A program made the position numbers and the translations under genes. A DNA stretch of 64,000 nucleotides from Dendrophyllia cribrosa (lineage: Eukaryota > Cnidaria > Anthozoa > Scleractinia > Dendrophylliidae): the NCBI GenBank assembly GCA_024195265.1, contig JAJLRJ010000010.1, positions 10,246,302 to 10,310,301 of the forward strand, written 5' to 3'. The notes below the pieces were generated by a model, which had not been told where the DNA came from, searched no databases, and saw only the letters and a program-made list of their open reading frames with translations. Below, piece after piece: positions 11,333 to 20,430 of the stretch (the first letter of the stretch is position 1; the number at the start of each line of letters is the position of its first letter).

Positions 11333-11535
11333 ACTGCTACTAATAATAATCAAGAGCGATAATAATAAGTAACATAGTAGTAATAATTAACATATCTTTA
11401 CCACAGGGACCAGGGGATCTTCAGTATGCCTCACCTGAAGACCTACACCAAGGGCGCAGCATGCCCAGGAATTCCGCCGCTCAGCCCAAGAAGCCCGAAG
11501 CATACACTGAGACTCAGTATGCTGTCTTAGTGTAA
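10073..11535 (+). CDS. 3' end of Ig-family receptor gene: ITIM-like cytoplasmic tail (two exons)
   Basis: The exons are 10073-10316 (acceptor TTTAG; donor AAG|GTACGA) and 11407-11535 (acceptor CCACAG; stop TAA). Exon 1 is entered in phase 2 and left in phase 0. The encoded tail is hydrophilic, with a lysine cluster (KSGKKDKKGKK) and spaced tyrosines: NNGYEDTG, GVVYAQV, ENLYDEA, DLQYASP and the C-terminal TQYAVLV. VVYAQV and TQYAVL fit the ITIM consensus (S/T/V/I/L-x-Y-x-x-V/L/I), which in known receptors recruits SH2 phosphatases. No transmembrane or Ig exon lies upstream in the window, so the gene either starts left of position 1 or this is an orphan tail. A second copy lies inverted at 20.0-20.4 kb. 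Confidence 0.7.
10650..10790. repeat. 141-bp foldback element in a tail-gene intron
   Basis: Left arm CTGGAGTTGACCTTG...CTGCTTTTCATATG and right arm CATATGAAAAGCAG...CAACTCCAG are inverted copies around a short centre. It lies between the two tail exons, in sense-neutral position. Confidence 0.75.
11271..11349 (+). repeat. Intronic (TAC)n(TGC)n(TAA)n microsatellite
   Basis: About six TAC units are followed by a pure CTG/TGC run of roughly 13 units, then TACTGCTAC and TAATAATAAT. It lies 58 bp upstream of the last tail exon. Translation gives only homopolymers (poly-L or poly-S), so the frames across it are not genes. CTG runs are prone to length change. Confidence 0.85.
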
Positions 11536-12969
11536 AGCAAATGACAGTTAAGTAAGTACCAAGAGTTCCTCGCTTACAATGAAATCGAGGCCCGTATATA
11601 CTAATTATAGACGTTTCACCTATCTTCCACACTAAAACGATAGAAAAGCCGATGGAACGGAGAATTTTGAAAACGAAAACGGTTTTACATGTAAAGGTAG
11701 ACAATGAATGACACTCTGTAATAGTCAGTTCTAAGCAACACTTGTAAGTCGCTGAAGAGCTTGCCGCCCGAAATATTGGAAGAAATATAACACCCAATGT
11801 TTCTTATACCACTGGCTTCGTTTCGTTATATAGTCTACCATAACCTTACCAGTGACAGTCCACTGCCGCAGGATCCAGAAACAGATTCCCGAAGGCGTGT
11901 TCCCGAAGGCGTGTTCCCGAGGCAGTTTTCCATTCATTCATTTTCTTTTTCCAATAGTGGAGACACCGTTTTAGTGTGGACGGGTAAAAATGAGCTTCCG
12001 AAGATCCACTCGCTTATGACATGACACCATTTTCGGTCGTTTTAGTGTGGACGCTAAGTAAAAACGTATAAAAAGTATCCGTTTTCTTTAAAACGCATTA
12101 CTATAGACAGGTGAAAAGGATATCAAAACACCTGTGTGAACAAAATATTTTGCTGAGTTTTCGGTGAGATGAAAACGGACACTTTTAAAAAGCCTTAATG
12201 TAAACGGGCCGAGTACGCTGAAGTACGCTGAAGTAAAAATAACAGATCACATAAATGCAAGTTATCAGTACTTAGGAAGGATCAGTGATATGTTTTTAGA
12301 CCTGGATTCATAAAGTCCTGTGATTTTGGTCTGTAGTTTTTAGAACTGGAACACCCTGGAGAACAAACAAGTTATTTTTGTAGTTTCTGTAGAGTACTGA
12401 TAACCTAGAAAGTCATACACGAGTGACTAAAATCATTAGATTTTTTTAGGCAATTCAGAATTTTGTAGGAGTATCACTTATTTTTTGATTTTATTCACGC
12501 AAAAATAAGATATACGAAAAAAGAAACGTTTTGTTCAGGAGAATTTTTTTAATTGCAATGGATGTACGATCAGTAACTTCGTTATTATCACCATTAATTA
12601 TGTTAGAAAATGAGAATAATTTTCGTAAAGTTAAAAAGCTTAAAAGTTCATTAGGAATCTTGCAACCATTTCAATAAATAATAAAGTTATTATAGGAGAT
12701 GGTTGTGGTAGGAACTGTAAATATATTTAAGCTACTTCATCGAGATGTCCTAAACAACTTGATCAAGATGCTATAGTTATTTTCTAATACAGTATACCGA
12801 TTTTGTTGCTAGGTAATAAGAGTTTTAGTCGCAATATTTTACAAACTAAAAATGCCGAAATAAATTCCGCCATTTCGGAATTGTGGTAAATATTAAAGGT
12901 CACGAAATTGTATGAATAAAAAGGAATCCGTTGTCACATAATTTTCGGCAAATTTTACATCTGCAAAAT
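11536..12969. other. No gene; repeat remnants
   Basis: ACACTAAAACGAT (about 11630) and its inverse TTTTAGTGTGGAC (about 11970 and 12040), with blocks like ACCGTTTTAGTGTGGACG, look like a decayed inverted-repeat element over about 11625-12215. CCCGAAGGCGTGTTC is tandemly repeated near 11888-11920. The remainder is AT-rich without features. Confidence 0.45.
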
Positions 12970-15775
12970 TTATGAATGCCGAACTTGAAATACTAGGTTA
13001 CAATTTGTTATGTTGAAATTTGAAATATGCACCTGGGCTATAAAGCGTACAATCGCGTTCTAATTATTTTCTATATTTGTCTGTAAAGCCTGTCAAAGTT
13101 CGCGGGAAATGTTTTACAGACAAATGTATGGAAAACTTACAATTCGATTACACGCTTTGTAGCCCGGATAGGTCGCTCCAATCGTAATTCATTCGCACAA
13201 ACATCTTTTACCTTATATCTCAAGTTTGCCATTCATAAGTTTTTCAGATATAAGAAAATTATTTCACATTGGATTCCATTTTTTCTAAACAAACACTGTA
13301 TTCCGTCACGTGACCTGTGTGCCTCATTTTCAAAATGGTGGATTTTACTCTGAGATGGTCAATTGGCTTGATCACGCTGTTATGTGCGATTCTACCGCAA
13401 TCAACTCCCACCCTTGCGGACACCTTGCTATTACAGAAACCTCGAGAGTTGGTGTCGCGTTGAACATTTTAAATTTTGTCCTGTTTAAATGTTACCATTC
13501 TTTGGCATTTAGCAACAATGAGAGATGAGTTGATGTTGCGTGGCATTTATCAACTGTGCGAGATAGCGTGAACAAGCGACAAAAAGGCTTTAGGTTCTTA
13601 ATTCTTTTGGGGAGCCGAAGGTGAAGCCTGGGTCTGGGGTGCTCTTCCCCAGGCTAAGAGCGTTTGAACGGGGCAGTTTGGTGGAATTTGACCAGGTTCA
13701 AGTATAATGATAGGCCGTCCATGCCACGTTCTAGAAATGGCCGTGCACCGGATAATTTCAACATCCTTGGATAACCAAAAACGTGACTTGATTTCTGCCG
13801 GCATTTGGGCATTTGCGTTATAAGGTGATCTGTAATGGACAGATAACGTTTTCCTTTGTCATGTAGTTCGGTTTATCATGGACTTTTTATGGTTGACAAT
13901 TTAGATCTCTACAGAAGGTAGCTAATGGGAGTCATCGGTTTTTATGTCTCCTATAAAGATCGTAGTTACAGAAGATATATACAAAAATCGCTAAGCCTGA
14001 ATAGCGTGACGTAGCCTTTGAAATAATAGTTATAACTTTTGAATTGCTTGCGTAAAATGAACCGTTTAACGATTTAAGAATGGTAGCTGGCTTTAACGCT
14101 GTATTGAAGAAATAGACAATGGCTTGTATGTTTATGCAACCTAACATAACCTGCGCTTCAAACCGGATCATTCGCGCGAGAGCGAGGTTTTAGAGGCGGA
14201 GTCCCGAATTTAAGCGGCCAACCCGCGAGAGCTAAACCTGATACAAACAGCTGTTTTCGAACCTTTCAAGCTACTTCGAGTGCTTGCATTAGGTTATGTG
14301 AGCATAAAGCAACCATCTTCCATTTCTTCTAAAGCCTATAAAATGTATGTCCCTAAAACGCGTAGGCATTTTTAAAAGCAAAGCACGTTATAAGATCAAT
14401 AAAGATTTAAGAAAAAAAGTAAACGTTTTCCTTGTTTTCATAGGCTATGGAACGCGAGTGAAAGTTTAGGATAACGAGAAATATGTGGAAACACGAGGGT
14501 TTGTACACTATTTAGAGTTTTCTCAAACTTCTCGTGTTACCATAACGTATAAAAACAAGAAAAGAAAGTTTTCTATTTCTTTTATAAAATAACCGATCAA
14601 AATACCTTAGTTTCTATATTTCCATAGTTATAGCAAATGGTTATTAACCAATGAGAGCGTGCGTAGTATCTCGTTTATTTTATAAAGGAATATAATGCAA
14701 TTCCAGATTCCAGTGATTGTACTTAGCTACATAGCAATGTTATAGTCCAAACTGTTCATGATTTAATAGTAAACAGATTGTAAAAAAATATGTAGATTTA
14801 AAGGGGCTATGTCTTGCGGATTGTTATGCTTTTGGATTAAAATGTGCTAAAATAAAACTAGTACCGTTGCTTCTACAGCGCAAAGAGGAAGATATCAAGT
14901 GAACTTTCAAAAGGAGAACACAATTTAAGACGTTTTAGCAATTGTCCGAAGGATTAAGGAAAGAATCTATCTATTTTCATCCAGGCCATCCGTAATCAAA
15001 GACTGTTATTGTTTCAGTACACTAGTAGTAGAGTGGTTTTAAACAAAACTTGACCATTGTGTTTGGCCTTCCATTGATGCATAGCTTTTCAAAGTTTTTT
15101 CTAAAAGTAAGCTTCATGGCCCCTTTAAAGTACTTGTATCTTTCCCCATATTCAGGCACTCAAATTGTGGGCATCGTCGGCAAGCTACCCTCGATTTGCA
15201 TCCGTTCTGTTCGCCCGCGGTCTTCCACGTGAGAGGATAAAACGGTGTCTTACCAAAGCTTGGAAATCGAGCCTAACGTAAAAGTGAATCACCAAAAAAT
15301 GTGTGTATTCTACCGCAGATCGGAGTGAACCTGCGTTACTGCAGCTCGCCTGCGCTTTATTCTCCTTTTGTTTCCTCTGGACTATTTTTTTTGGTTTGTG
15401 TGACACCTTCCGTCTTTGTTCACAATTTGAACAAGCTAATTTGCCTGAGAAGATCATACTTAGTCTATTTGTGCTCCAAAATCCACTCTGTTTTGTAATT
15501 TCAAACTGCTTTTTTGATGGATTTGTTCCGTTAATTGGGTTTGGAGCTTTTAATGGCTGTTGAACTTTGTAAAGTACTTTTTGGTATAATTTAGACATAT
15601 TTCATTTTCCTTTTTAACTATAGTGTTGTAGTCAAACCGTTTGACTTCAGATATTACAATCCATAATTTGTTAAAATAAGTTTGGAATCAAACGCGTTTG
15701 AAGCAAATGTACTTGTAGGAATAAAAGTTCAGAAAATGTATGTTATTAATTTATTTGGGTGCCTTTTAATTACCT
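12970..15775 (+). repeat. Segmental duplication, copy A (~2.8 kb)
   Basis: Matches 21880-25575 in the same orientation and order. Examples are CACCTGGGCTATAAAGCGTAC versus TACCTGGGCTATAAAGGGTAC, the ACCCGCGAGAGCTAAACC block at 14220 versus 23000, GGGGCTATGTCTTGCGGATTG at 14802 versus 23587, and TTTGTTAAAATAAGTTTGGAA at 15667 versus 25457. No ORF is conserved between copies, so this is noncoding DNA or a large non-autonomous element. It contains a near-palindrome around TTACAGAC (about 13078-13128). Confidence 0.8.
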
Positions 15776-15969
15776 TTTTAGCAAATCTTTGTTTCTCATT
15801 AGCATATATACGCCTCATTCTCTAACCAAGCTACAAACTAAACTCAACTCTGAATATTGAAAGGGCATAGCACAATTAGCTTTCTCTGGAAATTTGAGCC
15901 CAAAATACTATATACACTTCGTACAATGCTGTTTTAAAAACTCAAAATTCTACAAAGAATGTATTGCTT

Positions 15970-16147
15970 ATTCTCTATTTTCGAATTGCCCATAATACAC
16001 TTTGTTTGTCCCCCAAATTTTGCATAAACTATTGTTTTGAAATGCTCTTGGGAATATGCAGTCCTCCCAAGAGGATTTCAAAACAATAGTTTACGCAAAA
16101 TTTGGGGGCAAACAAAGTGTATTATGGGCAATTCGAAGATAGAGAAT
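15970..16147. repeat. Foldback element, ~75-bp arms
   Basis: ATTCTCTAT...CGAATTGCCCATAATACAC...CCCAAATTTTGC is mirrored by GCAAAATTTGGGGGCAAAC...GTGTATTATGGGCAATTCG. The ~25-bp loop holds GGGAATATGCAGTCCTCCC. Near-perfect arms suggest recent insertion or a conserved hairpin. No ORF is present. Confidence 0.8.
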
Positions 16148-16378
16148 TAGCGCTTTTGCCACCCAACAATTTTGCAGTTTTGATAACAGATATTTCCTTA
16201 AATACTGCATGAAAAAAGCTAAAAATTGCATACATTTTTAGATTACCAAGTTTAACAAGCTCTGACGTCAGCAAAGATTCGCCTATATTTCAACTGGCAA
16301 TTTATTACGTCTTTCGCGGTACTTTACTGACTTTAGCTGTATAACATGATGGTGCGTGTACTGTTTAATCATGCTATA

Positions 16379-17268
16379 ATAGCGGAGCTCTGCGGGCCGA
16401 AGGCCCGCGCGGAGCCCCATACTCGTAGAACCTATGCCTGTCATTTTTCATGGTCATGGCTAGCGGAATGTTTCGCGGGCGCGCGTGTGCCGCCGCCGTG
16501 CGCCCGTGTTGGACAGGACCAGTTCGCGGACGCGTATGTCGTCGCAAAACATGCGCGTATGACGCCACACAACATCCGAGATGTTTGTTTTCATTTAATA
16601 CGGATTTCACAACCAAAGAAGCGGAGATTTAAAGAATTTCCAAGCAAGCGAGGGACTTAAAGGTAAAACAGATTACATTTTCCGTGGGAATTTATGTTGA
16701 TATCAATCTGTGATTGACTTTTTTGTAAAACGTGCTTAAATTTAGTTGTATCGATTTCTTGAATTACATCCAAGGCAGCTCGAACTCGATCGATGCGCTA
16801 TAAATGGTGCACGTTTTGCTTTTAAATGGAGATTTGAATAAAATTTTTCGAAAGAAGATTGTGTTGTCCATTTTTATGTGTCTGTTCATTCATTACATAG
16901 ATTTAAAAGCGATTTTATAGTTCTGTCTTCAATCGCGTCGCCATATGAACATATGTTTGTGTATTTTTGCAATTTTGATTTCCAAATCAGTTTCTCTGGC
17001 AATTTTTGACAAGCAACAACTGTATTTTATTCGGAAAGTAGTCGTACTAGTTATTGTTGACGGAGAAAAAGTTGTTTTTGTGAACTTTTGTACGGTCTAA
17101 ATGTACTGTGCAGACGGTCGCGTAATACTGTTTTTGAGAATTGCTAAAATTGAAAAATAGCCCGGTCGTCAATCTTAATCCTTGTGCTTTCACCTTAGTT
17201 AAGTTTCACCTTAGTTAAGCTTGTTCAGTGAGCAACGCTGTTGGGCTCAGCCTATCTATATATATTAT
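16379..17268 (+). repeat. GC-headed dispersed element R, copy 1
   Basis: It starts AGCGGAGCTCTGC with a perfect hairpin (GCGGGCC-GAA-GGCCCGC), then a CpG-rich head (about 16480-16560). A T-rich body follows, ending CTATCTATATATATTAT. The same head, body (GAAGCGG...TTTCCAAGCA, ACTGTATTTTATTCGGAAAG, TGTGCAGACGGTCG) and end occur at 60167-61617. The overlapping ORFs on both strands are by-products of the CpG-rich head. The class is unknown. Confidence 0.7.
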
Positions 17269-17395
17269 TTGCAAGGCTTAGTTAAATGAACTACAGGACG
17301 TGTAAATAATTTTAGTTGATGAAAAACTTATTTAAGGACGTTGGCGCTAATTGTTTATGCGCATCCTTACTGCACACGCAATTCATGTCGCAACG

Positions 17396-18559
17396 CATTC
17401 TCGTCCCCAGAGCCCTCGTTTCGTTTGGTCAGCGGAAAAAACGAAGGCTCTGGGACCAAAGCCTTCCGGATGTCGTAAAATCCACGACATCCGTTAGCGC
17501 ATGCCTAATGCATTAATCTACTATTGCGCTTGCTCAATACCAGAAACCGGAAATAATAAAACCTTTCGTGTGTGCATTCTCGTCCCCAGAGCTCTCGTTT
17601 CGTTTGGTTGATCTCTGGAGACGAGAATGTTGTGTGTGTGAAATGGCGTTCGAAAGGACTGTACAAGACTTACAGGAAAACATCGCGCAGAAAAAGAAAG
17701 AAGAAAAGCTTTACGTGCTGCTGTTATTTATAAGAAAGATTGCCTTTGTATTTTGCTTACTGGTTTTAGAAAATCGTCGATAAGTCAATCGATTTCTTTC
17801 GTTTGAGAGCTGTGTTTTTATCGTTTATCGTCGCTACTGAACGCTATCATATCTGACCAAATCAGTTGATGGGACAGCTAAGTTTGTTGATGGACACGCT
17901 GTGGTCATTGATTAGGCTTATTTCATCAAACAGTGGTAAGAAATATCGAAGAAATTTTTGTTTTGCTTTCGTTTCATGTTATTTTAATTGGGCTTCAAGT
18001 GACCTTCGTTTCCCGAAATTGGTATTTCAAGTTGTAGAAAAGTGTACTACCTAATAAAGAAAATATAACTTGCTTACGAGAGTGCTGATAGCGTTGTGTT
18101 GTTGTTATTTAAAATGGGTAACCTAATGGTAATATTTCTTTTCACCCTTGGGCTTTCTTTAGGATTTCTGCCTCTCTTTACTCGTCCCCGTAGCAAGCAA
18201 CATACTTCTTTAATATTCGTGGCCGCTTATAGCTTCGTCTTCCAAGACACATACTAATTATTTTCGGAAACGAATCGCTCATATTTAGCGACAATCAGAT
18301 CCCGTTTATATACTTTGAAATTTAGCAGCCGTAACCAAACAAAACTGGGTGACATCGGTCGTTGAATGCGTTTTGTTGATCATAGTCAACATTTGAAATT
18401 CAACCGGAAGTAAAACCTTATGCGTAGAAGGGTAATTTTTTTTACCTTGTTGCGCATTCATTTTTAAACGGCCAATCAAAAAATTCAATTTTTTTTCCGT
18501 TACCAGAGCTACACGAGACGCAATTTAAAAAAAACCGTGGAGCTCTGGGGACGAGAATG
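17396..18559. mobile_element. TIR element with 9-bp target duplication (CATTCTCGTCCCCAGAG family)
   Basis: Termini CATTCTCGTCCCCAGAG and CTCTGGGGACGAGAATG are inverted copies. GTCGCAACG flanks both sides (17387-17395 and 18560-18568) as a 9-bp duplication. A second internal start, CATTCTCGTCCCCAGAGCTC at 17576, plus the short inverted CTCTGGGACC near 17452, suggest a nested or rearranged copy. No transposase is recognised; the short frames inside (17568-17783, 17866-18054) are unremarkable. Confidence 0.8.
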
Positions 18560-18568
18560 GTCGCAACG

Positions 18569-19549
18569 CCATGCTACGTCATGCACGAGCGCGCGCGCAA
18601 GAGAAGAAATCTAAGGACATAAAGGGCTGATAGCCGTTGCGTTAACTTTGCTTAGATTTAACTCGCTTGGATGGTCGGTGACCCCCAATTTTTTTTTTCA
18701 TAGATAATTTTCTTTGCCAATTCTCGACAGATTTTGAAAAAATAAACAAAAAATCAATGTAGGAAGTTTAAATTTTTTCCATTTTTCTACCCGCGCGCTA
18801 TCGAATCGTACCAACTTGCGGCTGTCAGAGTTTTCAAATGCTGTCGTTTAAAGTTGAAATTTACTTCAAGGATCGTCACCAGTTGAATGAATTTTCCGTA
18901 CAGACCTACTCGCATAAAATTGGGGAAAGAAAGTTGCATTTTAGAGATTCATTTGCAATATTTTTAGACTAACAGACATGAGGTCACATCCCGTAAGGAA
19001 GACCAATTTTTCAAAATTAGGGTCGCCTTTCAGATAACTTATCTCAGAAACGAAGTCGGTGACCCCGTCATTGTTTTGCATTTCTGACACAAGTAACTCA
19101 TAACCTAGCTGTAGCAAACGTTTTATAAAAAAATCAATGTCAGAAGATTTTCGCGCGAACGTCCTTAAGCAAATCACGTCAGTGTAACATAAAACCAACA
19201 AACATGAATCTTGAGACCTTGTAGACTTAAATAAGCAAGATTTTAATACAAAATTTATTCCTTCAAAAGCACAGATGTTAGATCCTTTTGTAACCATGGA
19301 GGCACGGTTACAACAGTCCTATATACTTACAGTAAAAACCCGCGTATATAAGAATTTAAGCTACTAAGGTTCCTAAATAAGTTGTTATTTCCTTAAGAGG
19401 AAAAGGTGCTTGTTGCTGGTCCAACAATTGGTTGTATGGGTGTGGTTACTTTTTTGTGTTTTAGAAACATAATTTTGTCTAAAAAGACTATAAATTCTAA
19501 GCAAGACTGAGACTAAATTTTTGTGCAATTGGATGTTTAGGTTAACTAT
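18569..19549. other. No confirmed gene; minus ORF 18941-19297 of unknown origin
   Basis: The 118-codon minus frame includes FARKSSDIDFFIKRLLQ and FVSEISYLKGDPNF. It has no start context, splice signals or recognisable domain. I suspect part of a high-copy repeat that was split by the 17396-18559 element, because the flanks of that element join smoothly through GTCGCAACG. Confidence 0.35.
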
Positions 19550-20430
19550 TGAAACACTGTTTAGCAACTTAATGGGAGTTGAACCGGAAATTGTAAGAGT
19601 CATAAAGATGGGATAGGGAACGAAAATTAATTTTCAAACACCAACAAACAGTTAATACCCACGCAAGAGCACCCCAGGATGGTCGTGGACTGTTCTGGTG
19701 TCCATCTACTTATTATTTCCTTCGTGTTCTAATTTTACAACTACATTTTCTTAAATATATTTCTTATTTTTCTAAATTTCACAAATCTTCCTCCTCCTCT
19801 TCTTCTCCTCTCATGCACTCCTAAAAAACACCAAAAAAATCACAAAACATTGCATAACATGCATCTACAACAGGTCTATTTTGGCATATTTGAAACGTTA
19901 AAAAGAAAATCAATAAAACTGATCTCAAGTAGCGAAAAAAATATATTTATTTAAAATTATTTGTTTAAAATTGCTTTATTCCTTAAAGGAATATCTAGAG
20001 TTACACGAGAAATCATATAACTGGGGTGTAATCGTACCTTGCTGTTTGGCCTTGCCGTCTGGTCATACAAATTCTCAGGCTCCTTTGGCTTTGCTGTTCT
20101 CTTGAACTTACCTGTGCATACACTACGCCAGCAGGTTTTTCCGGTTCATCCTGTTTTTTTGTTGTTGTTTTTTTGGCCTTCTTTTTTGCCAGCATTTGCC
20201 GCTGGGGACCTAGAGGTAGAACCAGTGTTTTCATACCCACTGTGTCCTAAAAAAAATTGAAAAATAAAGATTAGAAAACGCAAAGAACTGTAACATCTCA
20301 CTGCTGTGGAATCCGCAGTCCACTGGAACCGCTTTTTAAAGGAATCTCATTGGGGGAATAACTTTGACAACTGCATTTTCTTAAATATATTTCTCGTTTT
20401 CCTAAATTTCACAAATCTTCCTCCTCCCCT
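19550..20430 (-). repeat. Inverted paralogous copy of the receptor-tail region
   Basis: Read on the minus strand, this matches about 9930-10560 through intron, exon and 3' flank. Shared blocks include the intron CGTTTTCTAATCTTTATTTT, the exon lysine cluster and YAQV region, ATATTCCTTTAAGGAATAAA after the exon, and TCCCATCTTT...ACTCTTACAATTTC. The duplication therefore copied genomic DNA, not a spliced transcript. Confidence 0.85.
20013..20246 (-). CDS. Candidate last exon: Lys-rich tail with VVYAQV
   Basis: Acceptor TTTTTTTTAG at 20247 on, then an open frame entered in phase 0, which is exactly the phase left by exon 17. It encodes a basic stretch (LAKKKAKKTTTKK), QDEPEKP and GVVYAQV, and stops after YDYTPVI. 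Against the plus-strand paralog there is a 38-bp deletion, a net 7-bp gain in the Lys region, and a 4-bp deletion after GCACAGGTA. The first two are offset by the different entry phase, so the tyrosine motif stays in frame. The third destroys the ENLYDEA frame but creates a consensus donor CAG|GTAAGT. If an intermediate exon of phase 0-2 exists, as the paralog implies, this frame would stop at once and the tail is a relic. Confidence 0.5.
   Translation of the reverse strand, partial: DTVGMKTLVLPLGPQRQMLAKKKAKKTTTKKQDEPEKPAGVVYAQVSSREQQSQRSLRICMTRRQGQTARYDYTPVI

Noticed and set aside
11096..11372. ORFs with poly-Ser or poly-Leu
   Set aside because: They only translate the CTG/TAC microsatellite in an intron.
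16346..16660. Overlapping ORFs in GC-rich DNA
   Set aside because: They fall in the CpG-rich head of element R and are not conserved as protein in the copy at 60.2 kb.
16379..17268. Hammerhead-ribozyme retroelement
   Set aside because: I searched for the CTGATGA...GAAA core near the hairpin head of element R and did not find it.
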